This document shows positions 23,201 through 38,200 of a DNA stretch of 64,000 nt, piece after piece. A program made the position numbers and the translations under genes. The notes under the pieces were generated by a model that did not search any database, was not told the origin of the DNA, and saw only the letters and a program-made list of their open reading frames with translations. Origin of the DNA: Gyrodactylus bullatarudis (taxonomy: Eukaryota; Platyhelminthes; Monogenea; Gyrodactylidea; Gyrodactylidae); NCBI GenBank assembly GCA_012064415.1, contig SSNU01000031.1, positions 173,874 to 237,873 on the forward strand, in the 5' to 3' direction. How positions within the stretch are numbered: the first letter of the stretch is position 1; each line of letters starts with the position of its first letter.

Positions 23201-26200
23201 ACTAAAGGTTACTTTTTCTCATGGAATTTTATGATTGATAAATAAAATATTAAAGTTTACCATTTTCTCATGACAGATCGAATATTTGTTTTCTGATAAA
23301 ACCGGGACCTTGACTGAAAACATGATGGTGTTTAGAAGATTCTCAATTGGCAAGGACATCTATCTATTCGAAAAAGGAGTCTTTCGGGATAGCTTGAATC
23401 CTCAGATTGAATCTAATCCATCTCCTTACATAGTTCCCTTTATAACGGTGTTATCCATGTGTCATACTGTCCGTGTCGAAATGCCCGACTCAAATATTAT
23501 GGCGGAAAATGATATAAGTGTTGCTGAAACTTCAAAGAAAACAACAAAGAAACTTGTTATTCGAAAGAAAAAGGTCTTGACCAGAGATCCATCTAGAATT
23601 CGGCGTCAATCAGCAATCAAGCGAGCCGATGAAGTAACCAAATCTGGATTTGATATTTCAAACAGAGACTTTCTGAAATACATTTATCAAGTGAGTCCAG
23701 TAAAGATTATAATTTTATAAAGATGGTTGATGAAATTCTTCTATTTTTTAAAATCAAAATCATAGCATTTTACAAAATTCCTTTTCTCGAAATTTAAAAA
23801 GATTGAATTTTTTAAGAAAAATTTTTTTTATTCCAACAACTCATGAGCTCATTTCATTGTGTAATTCAAGAAATAAAGATTTAACTCACCTTTTGGAGTC
23901 TTTGTAAAAATAGTAAATGCTCATCCTCATGTCAATTAAAACAATAAGGTAGATCCCTCAAAAGGTGAATTTCAATTTTTACATTTTTTACATGGAAATC
24001 ATATTTTGATTGGTCAATCTCACATAGGTTATAATAGACCATATCAATACCGAATTTTAAAGACTATAATTGATACGCTTTCTTAAGCCAAATGAAAAAC
24101 TAAATTATAATAGAAATGATAATAAAAAATAAAAAAATCTGTAGGAAAATTGTTCTCAGAATTCAATGAGGAACTCATTTTAAGGATTCAGAAATCAAGT
24201 GAATATTTAGTAATAAAGCTTATATATCGCCGGATCTCTTCAGACTGTTAAACCAGCTTGATATATGAAGTAAAATTCAACCGATAAATATTCTTTGTTT
24301 TGTTCCGTAATGGAATCTGAAATCTTCAATAAATATTAGTAAAAGTAAAATTTAATTGGAATATAATGATACTATCAATGGCACTGTATTGAAATTAAAA
24401 TAGGGAAAGAGAAAATAATATATAATATCAATAATTATTAATTTTGCATATGGTTAATTTCATGGTCTTCAAGTTTGATTCTTCTACAGGTCGTCTGATT
24501 TATTTAATTTTATCTGGTTTTGCAGATCTCGACGAATAGGAATACTAAGGTTTTTATATAAAATTGAAGAGAGTTCAAGTTACAAGCGTCTCATTCACTA
24601 AAGATAGTACTTGACTATCTCAGTACCAAAACGTCTGGAAGAGGCTTCGGAAAATGGTTGGTTATATCCCAATTAAATCTACTTTTACTAATACATTTAT
24701 AAAAATCCATATAAGATTAAAAGTTATGTTTACTTTGAGCATTCATAATAACTTTATTAATGAATGAATGATGCATTGAAAAAAGTGCAATTGTCCTTAC
24801 ATCACATGTGTCTATTTTCTATTGTAGTAGAAAAATAGAAAGATAGATACTAAAACATGCATTCTAACATAATTTCTTTGATTTCTTCTCTCTCTCTCTT
24901 CAAACAGAATATCGCAAGATGAATGGACCGATAGAATACATAATTTCATTTAAGAGATAAAAGATTAACAATCGATTACCTGGTCAAGATTTTTATGATC
25001 TAAAGAGTATCTCATTTGAATTATGCGGGATTATAAAATTTGATATCCAATTATTTTGAAATAAATGGGTCATGTTCTATGCTAAAATTACTGTTTTTAT
25101 TGCAACTTTTCAGTTTTAATTTACAACTTGTGAAGCTAGTTAGTATGAGATGGGAATTTATGATTTTTACCAAATTCTCAAATTACTCATCAAGAAATCG
25201 AATTCGATCAAGTTTTTTATTGGATTCTAGATGATGATTATGGTATATTTCGCCAAATTCCCATATTTTCGAACATTTTGTTGAAAATTTTGTTAATTTT
25301 AAAGGATCACGATAAGATGAAGAAAGATTTGAACTTTGATTATTTGATCATTTTCACTACTTGAAAACCGATAAAATTTTGGTTGATCCGAAATGAAGAG
25401 TTCATCTAAATTTTTATAATTATAATCGGATTTCTTTATTTTGATCACTCTCTGACAATGAAATCAGCAAAATTTTTAAACTTTAAGTTCAAAAAAGGGA
25501 ATATGGTGCTGACTCGAGATTTGATCAGATTCGATTTCTTGATGAGAAAATCGAGAATCTTCATACTAACTATACAACTATTCTCGATGAATTAGGATGA
25601 ATTTTTTTTTCTAGGTTATTTTCTGAAGACTTTTTGCTAACCGATTCAAAAGTCAAACTTTTGTCGAAAAATAATTAAAAAAAATAATTTAAATTTCTAG
25701 TTGGCGGGATTTTCCTATTTTTTCCAACTTTTCTGTTGATTTCGAGGTATGAGTGGAATCGAACCTTTTTTTCAGAATCATTAATAGACTAAGAAATCAA
25801 TTATTAGTAATAATTTATTACCATTGAATTTTTGAAAGAATCGACATTTTGAACTGATCTCAGAAAACCCTAAATTATTAATTTCAAAGCTGTTGAAAAT
25901 GGTCAAAAATAGGATCATTTTTGTTTTTCTTGTCTAATGATGATCCTTAAAAATTAAGTTTGAATCCAAAAATAAATTTTGAACTCAAGATTGAAAAAAC
26001 GGAGAAATTGGTGAAAGTGAGCAATTAGAATCAGTTACTAAAAAAATTTTGATACCTTGATCTAAAAATGAGATTTTTGTAAAAATCATAAATTCCCAGA
26101 TTCATTCAGCATAGCTTCAGTTGTTACTCAACTGAATAAATGAGGATTTTATTTTATTTAGGCTTCTTCGCCTGACGAAAAAGCTTTTGTTGAAGCTGCA

Positions 26201-29200
26201 CGAGAATTTCACGTAATATACCATGGCGAGGATTCAAGGGGATTTCGCGTAAGTAGATTCATTCTTTTATTTTGTTTCTGAAATGCACAATTTTTAAAAT
26301 GCACATTTCCCAAATTATTATCTTTTCAGCAAAATTAGATAATTTTTAATCTTAATTCGGTTTTAGAAAAACCAGGTTTTTGTTCAAAAGATCCTGTTTT
26401 TAAATACTGTATGCTTTCTTGCTTAATGGGTTTCCTTTCTGGGAGGTGATCCGAATATTTTAACGGTTGAAAAAAGGATATTTTCCGAACAATGGGACAG
26501 GAAGGGTTGAATATATAAATAGACAACTTTAATTTATTTAAATCAAGCTTGAAGTTATAACATTTTCTTGCTAGGATAACCTGATAAAATTTCCTTGTTA
26601 ACCATTTTTCAATGATTCAGGTTGTGACTTTGGTTAATGATAAAACCTACCGATACAGAGTGTTGGAAGTACTCGAATTCGATTCCGAACGTAAATGTAT
26701 GACAATAGTTTTGCAGCTAGCAGACGATGAGGAGGAAAGTCAACGAAATATTAAGGAAACTGAACCCATTCTTATCCTCACCAAAGGAGCAGAGACAGCC
26801 ATGTTAGAGAGGGTAAGTGTTCTTTTTAAAAGCATGTCTTATTATTTTTTCTGTCTGCAGTTTATATCTGGCCTTAAATAAAAATTTTGGATTTAATAAG
26901 AGTATAACAAACCATTAAACAAAGCCTCTTCCAGAGGGTACTGAGATAGTCAAGTAACTTCTTCAGTGGATGGCACGCTTGAGCTCTGAACTTTCTTCAA
27001 TTTTTTTTATCAAAACAGTTCAAAATCAAATAAATTTCACTTTCATTTTTTCGTACAAAATTCTGAATTTGTTTGATTCCTCGGATTCTATTGGAGAAAG
27101 TCTATTAGATTAGTTGCAGGTTTTTTTGCCTCTGTATTTCTGAAAAATATTCGTTGATATGGATTTTAAATTTTAATCCAATCAGGGAAAAGATCTCAAA
27201 AAATATTACTGGAAACCTTAACAATAATATTAAATATCAGAATATCTATCTATTCAAGTTATTTTGAGAATTTATTTTGTCTAAATATTGATTGATAATT
27301 TGGTTTCCTTGGCTGATAATATGTTGTTTAATTATTTTATTTAAATTACGAGTATAATTGAGAATTAATATCAGTTATTCTGTGCGTATTTAAACATTGA
27401 TGAAATTAGCAAAAATATCATGGAATATTAGATCATGTCTCGTGAAATCTTTTAATCTTGAAGCTTTTACGATTCAACTTTTATTCAGCTGTATTTTTTA
27501 TAATTTTGAAACAAGTTCTTCATAGAGATCTGACCGATGTCAATCCGCCTCCTTCGTCTTTATATCCAAGGCATATAAATCCATGATACTACACCTAGTT
27601 AATATAAATATTTTTACAAAATTCTTAATTTTTACATCGAGAAATATAATTTTATTAAGTTTTCTTGGAAACTAGATCATGAGGCCCTCTTTCAGAATAC
27701 GGAGGAAAACAATTTAGAAAATATAAATTTTTAAGGAAAATACGGCAAATTTGAAATCTCCACAAATTCCTATTTTTTGCTGATTTCAATGTGAGAGAAT
27801 GATTAAATGTTGATTTATAGTCAAAGAAATCGAATATGCTGAATCTGGTTTTGAGAATCACCTAATAATCGTGTCAAAATTAAATTTTGATTTTTTGACC
27901 ATTTTCCATACATGAAAGTCGATGAAATTTCATATTTCAAGATCCCTGAAAAATGACGAATTTATCAAAATTTTTAAGATGGTGATCGGTTTTTAAAATC
28001 TTATTGTAATCCTAAAAATCAACTTTCGATCACTCTCTTTGATTTAATTTAAAATCAGCAAAATCAAAGTTCAAGAAAATGGGAATTTGGCTCTACTTTC
28101 AAATTTGCCGTATTTTCCTTAAAAATTGATTTTTTCTAAATTTTTTTCCTCCGTATTCTGAAAGAGGGCCTCATGATCTAGTTTCCAAGAAAGCTTAATA
28201 AAATTATATTTCTTAATTAATAGCTTAATATTTCTCGATGTAAAAATTAAGAATTTTGTAAAAATCATAAATTCCCATCTTGATATTAGCTAGCTTTAGT
28301 TTAACTGTATCATTAGAGTACAGCTCAATTTTTAAAACTATCAACATTACAATTCTCGAACAGATTTTAGTAATAAACAGATTGAGAGGATTTTATTTAT
28401 GTAAAAATCTATTGTCAGAACTATCTGAGAACAAAGGTAGAAATTCTCAAAAAAGTCGAGGGGGTTAATACTTGAACACGGGGTGAAATAATATTAGATT
28501 CAACTGACATCCCGATTATCAAAAGTAAATTAATTATTTTATATAAAACATGCAAAATATCTACCTTCTTTTCCAGAAAAGTTGGAGTAATTCTAAATAG
28601 ATTTTCAAACTTAGCTTTCTATGCATAAAATGCTTGTATATTCGGTTAAATATGCCAAGGAGTTGAGCAGTCCTCTACTGTATCATGAAGGCTATAAAAA
28701 TAGATCAAAACATTCAAGAATGCATAGCTGATTGAATTAATTATTTGAGATGAAAATGATGGAATAGGGAATTTATTCATAATACATTGAAAAATATCCG
28801 AAATTCCGGAAAGCACTTATCTCGCTCAGCTCCAAAAAATAGATTTTTTATCAATTCATTCATTCATCGAGTTTTCCTTCAGACAAATTATTGCATGCTT
28901 CTGGTGAAAGATGAAAATCCAATTTATTCCTTTAGATGATGTATATTTTTTATAATCCATAAGAGATTAAATAGGGAATCCATGGTTTGTTATGAGGAAA
29001 TCAAAGAGCTCTTCTCATCAATATATATTTGATCATAGAATTTATAAAAATAATCTTATCTTGTATAATTCTGTAAGAAAAAGAGAATAAAAATTCTAAA
29101 TGGAATTTCAATAAATTAAATCATGGGTTAATGACTGTTTCACATTTCTAGCATCTGGATAAAAATTCAAAGTGGAAACTAATTAGAACAAAAGATTAAG

Positions 29201-32200
29201 ATCATCTACAGCTCTGAAAAGCTCTTTTCAATAACAAGTTCTTTTTATTGAAGGTAGTATTTAAAAAAAATGTTAATTATTTTCTTGTGGGGAACAAGAC
29301 ATCTTTTAGAGTATTTCCATTTTGAGGATTACATATTATTATATTATTTTGCATCTCTTCAGGCATTCTATTAAATACATATTCTAAGGATTTAGAAGAT
29401 TCCGAGCATCAGATCGAAAATTATACTTGAAACTGATTAGGAAGAAATTCTCATCTGGAACAAATTATAGTTTTTGCAAAATTTTCATCTCTAGCTTTTG
29501 CATTACTTGAAACATGAATATATAAAAAGTTTGTTGATAACTAGTTGGGAATCTATGTTTTTTAGGGAGAATTTTGCAAACTCCAATTTTCATTGATTAT
29601 AATTATTCTGAGTAAAAAATATCTGTATATCTAGATTCATCAATAAATTAAATCCAACTTGATTTTGATATGCTCTGTGAATCTCGTTCGACTAATATAC
29701 AAAATATTCCTAATTAAAATTTATGAAATTCTGCATTTTTAATGATCAATTTTTTCTCTGGGGGAGGGGGTGAAATTGTCAACCTTAAATTAAATTATAT
29801 TTTACACCAAGTCTTATTCTGCATTGTTTGTTGAAATACTTTTCGTTAGACTTTTCGTAATCAAAACTAAGAAATCACTAAAATCCTGGTGTTTGATGAG
29901 CTTCTAAAATTTATTGCATTAAAACTATATTTTAATGATACAGTAATCTTATCATGAAAAGCAATATTATTTTTTATGATTCCTATGGGAGATTATTACA
30001 ATCTTGAATAATTTTGATGAAATATTATTAGTACTAAAGTTAGTTAATAAGAGGATGAGAATTTACTATTTTTTACATCAAAAATAACTCAATATTTCTC
30101 ACCAAATAGTTGGCAAATAATTTTTGAATCTCTCTCTGAAATGGAAAGTTGTTTCAAGCTCGAAAATTTTGTTGATATCGTAGGTTTTTAATCGATTCAG
30201 CCAAATAATCCAGATTTGGCTGTTGAAGTGCCGAAGAACTTTACTTTATTGTGGGAAATCAGACTATTTGAAATTTTTCTATTATCACGAAGGAAAATGA
30301 TACAAAATTTTAATGATGGCTTTATTTAAACTTCAGTGACCAAATTCGAATCATCTGTATAATGATGGTACCGTCTCAAATCACTGGAATAAATAAAATA
30401 TCTCAGCTCAAGTGTAGAAGAATGTCCTAATTCTAGTCAGATCCTATTTAATCGAAAACTTGTTTTATTTAGTTAAACAACTTAGCGGCTCATATCATGG
30501 TGACATTCCTAACTATATGATCAAAAATTGGGTTTTTTGTAAATCCAAATCGTTATATCGAGTAGCCTTACGTTCTATAAGAATTATAAGTAGTTTTGAA
30601 AAAGAAAATTAATAATTTAATGGTTAAATTTTTTTTATTTAATGATTTAGTCATGTCTCATTTCATCATTTAACAAGTCTAAGAGGTTCAGATAAATTCG
30701 ACATTCATTTTTTGGGTCATTTTTCTTCCCGATAATGGAAAAATTTGGAATTCTATGGCTTAATTTGAATTTTCTGTAGAACATTAAATCGAAGAATTAG
30801 TAGTTAGTTAAAAATAATATTTTGTATTATTTAAGGAAATCTGCCAATGAGTTTTGGAAATTAAAAAAACCAATCTAAGCAAAATTAGAGTTCGTTTTCA
30901 AATTTCGAAAATACATCAAATTTTCACTTTCGAATCCATTTTTTTAATCGATTATCAAAGATTTGAAACAGCTGGATACTGATAATTGAGATCAAAATTA
31001 GACGAAAATTTACCTTTGTGATAATCAAAAAGTTTAAAATGGTTCGATTCCACGCAATAATGACCAATTTCTGTATGCGATTTCGAATTCTTTGTCCAGT
31101 TTGATCTCATTATTCAGCTCGATGAAAAAATTTGGCTTCAAAAGTGGAAATTTCATGCATTTTCGAAATTAGAAAATGAACTCTTATTTTGGTCAGTTTG
31201 AATATTTTTAATTTCCAGGACTTATTGACTAATTTCATCATTATTATTTTTCTGACTTTCCGGAGAAAAATATTGATCTTTTTGAAAAAATATTAAATTA
31301 TCATCTGCATGTCAATTAGGTTTATTTCGTTCTGGTAGCTTATTGGTTCATTTCATTATGGAATTCAAATAATTTCCTCGAAACTCTGAGGAAACTATTG
31401 ATGTTTTTTATAAAATATAACTAGTAAATTCTCATCTTCATATTAGCCTTTTATAACTCACAATTATAATATTTGAGTGTATGGGCTGTTCATTTTTTTA
31501 ACGGTTTCTCTATAAACATGATTACCTTCAAAATTAAATGTCAATAAAATTGAAACCAAATAAAACTCAGAGGATTGAGACTCCAGTCTTTAAATATATT
31601 TATATAAAGCTGATTGATCTCGATTTTTTCATCAAAAATTCGAATATGTTAAAGAATTTTTCGAATCCTACTCATACTACCCACGGTTTTACCAGTAGAA
31701 GAAAAAAAAATTTTTATGAAAAATGTGGTCATTTTCAAATTCCCATCTGGCGCCAAAATCCTATTTTTTCGAACTTTGAGCCGAAAATTTTCATTGATTT
31801 AAAAGTTGAAGGTTGATCGATAATTGATTTTCAGGATCAAGATTAGACAAGAAAGCTGACTAGCACCGTTAAATCACTAACAGTTTCCCCATTTTCGAGA
31901 GATTATAAATAAACGAAATTTCATTGATCTCAAGTAATGAAAATCGAATTTCAGCTCCCAAACTATAATAAGGCTATGCCTCATAAAAGATTCAGCTGAA
32001 TTGATTTTCATGTCTTGAAAAACATCTTTTGATCACACTTCAACTTTCAAAATTCGAAAAAATGGGATTTCGGTGTCAAATTGAAATTTGAAAAATGGCC
32101 ATATTTTTCATAAAAATAATTTTTTCTTCAAATGGTAGAAGGGGGCAGCATGAGTAGGATTCCAAAAAATCTTTAGAAAATTCGAATTTTTGATGATATA

Positions 32201-35200
32201 AATATCGAGATTTCTGTAAAAATCATAGATTCCCAACTTCATATCAATTAGCTTTATATACGTATATATATCGAACCGAATTTATACACTTATATTAATT
32301 ACATCATGGTTCAGTGTTCACTTTTGCCGGAAATAGATGCACTCCCTTTCAAAAATTGGATAATAAATCATAGATTTTGTTCTCTCCCTTGCGTAATTTA
32401 TGGATACAATTTTACTTGTATTCTAATAATTTTTCACTCTAATTATATTGTACAATTATAATGATAATATATTCGCGGAAATCAGGAATCTAAAGCAAGA
32501 CAATTATAATTGTATTATCTTGATTCTTTTCTCTTTACAATTATGAGTGATCTTTAAACAATAAACAATCCATTGTTGACTCTTGTAGATGTAATATATT
32601 TTCGGTAATCTTTCACAATTTTCGAGTCTAAATTTTCTTATTTGATCAAGTTAATGCATACTTAGACTTTAAGATTATGGTGTTTATTCAATCTATTCTT
32701 AAAAGTTGATTACTTAAATTATATTGATTGGAGCCGGGTTTAGTTCAAACTTTAACTTTACTATCACATTTTATCATGAAATGCTTGATAATACTGAATG
32801 AAAGCATACAGACCTCCAAGTAATACTTGAATTTTCTGATGAAAGCCCAGATTTCATTAGACTGGTCGGAACAAAATCTGGAACGATGTATTTCATGATT
32901 TTAATTCCGTTCCATTTCAGTTCTAAGCCAATTTTTTATGGATATTTATTAATCATATGATCTTATCAAATTTTCTGTATCTCATAATTTGTTCTATTCG
33001 ACATCGAAAGATATATTCACAGATGGGCTTAGATTCATTCACTTAAATGAAATACTGCAGCATCGAACTTTAAAAATAGCTTTGAAGTTGATTAACCGAA
33101 AAACTTTTATTACTTTTGATTTATTACTCATTATTCACTCGTCTTCAAAATCCTCTAAGAAATGAAAATTTCTACTAATTCAGATCAATTTATTCCCATA
33201 TATGAGTGTCAAAAAGATAGACCGAAAAACTTGAGACTCCAAAAATTAGACAACCCTGAAAACAAAGTTGAAAAAATGTCTTTCAAGCAATGATTGTTTA
33301 ATTTTACTTTTGCAAATTTTACTCATATCTTGAGTTTGTATATTTGATAACACTAATGAGTAAGTCCTGACAAAAAACCTATTTTTGTGAAATAACTGGT
33401 TTAATAATTTAATAATATTACTAATCCAATATTAGTAATGTCTCACATAAAATTCAAACTAAACCTAGTAGACATGAAGATGAGAATTTACTATTTTCAC
33501 AAAAAAACTCAATACTTTTCTCCGGATTCACGGAAAAAAAATAATTTTTGAATTCTAAAACGGAATGAGCTAATAAGATGTGATTATTCGAAAAAAATTC
33601 AATCTGACCAAAATTAGGCCGTTTTTAGAATATCGAAAATGCACCAAATTTCCACTTTTTAACTTTTGAGCCCAAAATTTTTATCGATTTCGATGATTCG
33701 AAGCAGTTAAGGGATGATATTTGGGAACGAAGAATTCGAATTTTGCCATAAAGATGGCGAAGATCTTACTGTTTCCAAGAAAAGATAACTTCCATATTTT
33801 TGAAAATTTGCCTTTGTGATAATCGAAAAACTCAAATGGTTCGATTTCCAGTAAATACGAACTTCAGTGAACTTCTACAGGTGAATTCGAATTCTTCGTT
33901 CAATGTTGATCCCAAATATCATCCCTTAACTGCTTCGAATCATCGAAATCGATAAAAATTTTGGGCTCAAAAGTTAAAAAGTGGAAATTTGGTGCATTTT
34001 CGATATTCGACTTACTCATTAGTGTTATCAAATATACAAACTCAAGATATGAGTAAAATTTGCAAAAGTAAAATTAAACAATCATTGCTTGAAAGACATT
34101 TTTTCAACTTTGTTTTCAGGGTTGTCTAATTTTTGGAGTCTCAAGTTTTTCGGTCTATCTTTTTGACGCTCATATATGGGAATAAATTGATCTGAATTAG
34201 TAGAAATTTTCATTTCTTAGAGGATTTTGAAGACGAGTGAATAATGAGTAATAAATCTTTTATTTCACCGGTTCTCATCAGACTTTTACAGCTTGATATT
34301 TATACATACAATAATGAAAAATTAAATAAAATTATAAATTGATGTCCTGTAATTTAACACTTTATGATATTTTACTAATATTCTAATAATTCGGAAGAGG
34401 TGAAATATTCATCTTATTTAATATGTAGATAATAGACCGAAAATTCACTTATTTGCATAATCCAAAAAAACTCTGGAATATATTCACTAAATGTATATTT
34501 TTCTAGACGTTATCGGCATTCTTACTTTGAAAATTGACAACATTTTATTCAAAATTATTTTAAAATATAGAATAGTTTTCAATATTGATCTTTTTTTGCA
34601 AATAAGTTATAAAAACCCCTTTCTATAGATGATATAGATATAGAAATTCTTTCAAAGGAAATTCTAATATCGTCAGTACAGTCAATTTCACACATGATGA
34701 CTTGAGATAAATTTAAATAGTATTTAAACAAATTCTATTTAGAGAAATATTTATTTCGCTAGGTCTTATCAATCCTGGTTCGATTAAATGATTTAAAATA
34801 TTAGTTCAGTGAAAATTTTTCAACAAAATTGTAAAATTTTCGAAAAATTTTATGAAAAATCAATTGGGCAAGGTAACTGCAAATCATGATTAGAAACTTT
34901 TCCCGAATTTTGAAATTTTATAGACGTAACGGATGGAATATAACATTCATAGCTCATTAATTTTCTAATTTCTGCGATGAGGACCTAATTTAAACAAAGT
35001 GCTTAAGCATCCAACGTTTTTGAAACAAGAAAACTAATTCTTGGGGTTTTAAATCAAAGTTGTCGTATTCAGACTGTAATTTACTTTTAATTTATATTAG
35101 TTCCACCTTATTCTTTCATATTTGTTTGAAAAGATCAAAAGCTGAGAGAATGTAGACCTGCTTCAACGATGAATTGTATGAAAACTCATGCAAGAGTGAT

Positions 35201-38200
35201 CTAGTTTCCAATCTTGTTCTCATAGATGGAAAGAAAACATAGATGACTATAAATTCAAAGTTTATTTTCATTTTTTTTAATTAGATGGATATGAGCGAGT
35301 AGTTCTTCAAGGAGCTGTTCAAAATATATTGTTCGCATGCCACCTGTCTTGTCTTTTTTCTTGTATTGGCCTATCTATATATTATAAAGAATATTTTCTC
35401 ATTATAATTTCAAACCTCTTTAAAAAATAAAACTTTGTTCAAAGAGATCACTGAACAATCCCACGCAGAGAACCCAGGTTTCTGAATGTAAATTATCATC
35501 AATTTGATAATCAGAGAGAAATTTTTAAAATCAAATCATATACTAATTGAATCAATTTTTATTCAAGATATCATCAGACCAATCGAAAATCCATTGTCCA
35601 ACCTCGAAAGATCCTATAGTAAGAGGCTTCTTTGGCGGGGAACTTGAATGGTCAAACGATATTGATGAATTCAACCGGATCATTGATGATTTTGCTTCGT
35701 TGGGATTGCGGACATTAGTAATTGGCGGACGTCTTGTTAATTACAACGAATGGATGCAGTTATCTAGTTCATTATCTCAAGCACGAAGTCAACTAGAGAA
35801 CCGAGAAGAACTTGTTAAGCAAGCAATGCGAAAAATTGAATCTGAATTAATTCTATTTGGTTGTACTGGAATCGAAGATAAATTGCAGGACAAAGTCAAC
35901 GAAACAATTAGAGATCTTAGATGTGCCGGAATCAAGGTATGGATTCTGACTGGAGACAAGGAGGAAACTGCAACAAACATAAGCTACTCAGCTGGACATT
36001 TTGATGAGTCATTGGAGAAAATCCGTCTGACAAAAATAAAAGATCAGAAAAAGTTTAGAGAAAATCTAAAAGTTGCCCTGGAGAAAATGAAAATGCATGA
36101 CAATTATGGGCTCATTCTCGATGGTCAAAGTCTCAAGTATGGCCTTAACGTGAGTATTAATTTAATCTAAGTATCCAAAGTTACGATTCATAACAATACG
36201 AATTTAGTTTAATCTTCTTTCGATTATTAATTTTATACTATTCTTCACTCTGATTGGATAATAAATTATTGAGTATAAAAATGTTATTCATGTCCAAAAT
36301 TATTACTTTTTCATCACAAAAATTAGACAAAATAATCACGCTGATTTCGAATCTGAAATGCCTAAAGTATTTAACATATCTTTCGTTATAAATTATCCCT
36401 AAAAAAGCTGATTAGAATTATAATTAGCCTTTAATTCCGCAGATTTTTTAATTAATTTACCTAATTTTAAGTTAAATGTTGAGAAATTGAAAATACAAGA
36501 CTTTACTAATACAATTTCAAATTTTAGTTAGCCTTCAGGAATGATCTCATGCAGTTGGCAATTAAATCAAAGGCAGTTCTTGGTTGTCGATTGACACCAG
36601 CTCAAAAAGCAGATATTGTTCGACTGATAAAAAGCTCCCGGACTCCAGCTCCAATTACAGCTGCTATTGGTGATGGTGCTAATGACGTTTCCATGATTCT
36701 CGAAGCTCATGTTGGCTTTGGTCTCTTTGGTAAAGAAGGTCGACAAGCTGTTAGATCTGCTGATTATGCATTCGCCCGATTCAAATTCCTTAGACGTATT
36801 CTTTTTGTTCATGGTTTCACGTTTTATACTCGAATAACAACTATGATTAAATATTTCTTCTATAAAAACATGGTCTTTACACTTGCATTAATGCTATTCT
36901 CCTTCTTCAACATGTTTAGTTCACAGACATTATTCTCAGAGATATATCTTCTATTTTACAACTTGTCAATGACAGCCCTGCCTATCATATTTTTTGGAAT
37001 TTTTGAAAAACCCAAATCTGACAAAATGCTCCAGGATTATCCGGTCCTTTACAGTACAATCAAATCAAATGCTGGCTTTTCCATTTTCAACATTCTTGGC
37101 TGGATATTCTTGGCATTTTATCATTCTGGTGTTAGCTTTTATGGGGCATATCTTTTGGCAAATTACGGTGAGACTGGTTTGCCATTGGGTAGTTTAACCA
37201 CCTATGGTTCCTTTGTTATTCTCTGCATATTCTTCATTGTTACATTCAAGTTGATGTTAAATTCTAATTCTTGGAATGCATTCTTCATCGGATCAATTAT
37301 ATTCACCTTGGTTATGAATATGATCATGTTCATTTTTAATAATGCCCTCTATCTTACTGTAGATCCACATGCATCCCTTTTGGGTGTTTATGATCAAATT
37401 TTTACCGGTTTCGGTTGTGCATCTAATTATTTTGGATTTATGATTATTATTAAAATTGCTCTCCTACCTGACTTTTTCATGCGAATCTACAAGGACTACA
37501 TTTGGAGTAAAGATATTGAAAATGTCAAAGATAAAACGCCAGTTCTTCAACTCATGAAAATCAGCCAAAACATCAAGAAGCAATATCTCTCTTCTGATGT
37601 AAGTTTTATGTATTTCCATCAAACTCTACCACTGTATTGTCTGAAGAATACATGATAAAACATAGAAAATTTACTGAATTTAAATGCGTTTTATCTATTT
37701 TGTGTTTGTTTTATGATTGTTTTCAATAAAACAACGATTAAATATCAATTAATAACATTATAGTAGTTGGATCAAAAAATTAATTTTTTGATGTTTAAAG
37801 TAATCAATAATGCTTGTATACTGATGAAAATCGTTTCCCATTGACATCTTTAATATAAATAAACTGGGACAATTTTAGTACATTTGATATTTACAAATGA
37901 AAAGTTTGATAAGATGCCTAAAAGGGATAAAATAGATTTTATAAAGTATAAAAGTATAAAGGTAAAATCTTTTCAGGTCGGATTACATAATGTCAAGAAT
38001 ATTTTACGCACATTGAAGCCAATGAACTTGTCAACCCCTACAAATGTAGACGAAGATGATTTGGCTAGTCAAAGGTACAAGACTCTCCCCTCAATTGAAG
38101 AGAAAATGAACCCGAGTGAAGGTGAACTAGAAGAGAATCCATTATCTATTGAAGATTGTGTAACACATTTTAATTTGAGATTTCGAAAAGAAAGTCCTGT

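Larger units (their letters stand above)
12494..23276 (+). other. P4-ATPase intron 1 (10.8 kb), repeat-rich
   Basis: It holds fold-back elements at 14322-15107 and 21118-21709, Penelope-type repeats at 16299-16650 and 18941-19972, and a mariner relic at 22310-22790. Between these (12.5-14.3, 15.1-16.3, 16.7-18.9, 20.0-21.1 kb) I see AT-rich sequence with degenerate pieces of the same fold-back family (for example near 15110-15520) and no gene. Confidence 0.7.
23691..26160 (+). other. P4-ATPase intron 2, repeats only
   Basis: Contains the degenerate Penelope fold-back at 24205-24720, a TC-rich tract near 24885-24900, a fold-back pair at 25135-25573 and single family termini at 23900-23940 and 26060-26110. 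No exon of another gene was found. Confidence 0.6.
26813..35567 (+). other. P4-ATPase intron 4 (8.8 kb), repeat-rich
   Basis: Contains fold-backs at 27593-28297, 30041-31320 and 31604-32255, a composite at 33121-34284 and a Penelope fragment at 34736-34925. The stretches 28.3-30.0, 32.3-33.1 and 34.9-35.5 kb show nothing I can name. Confidence 0.6.
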
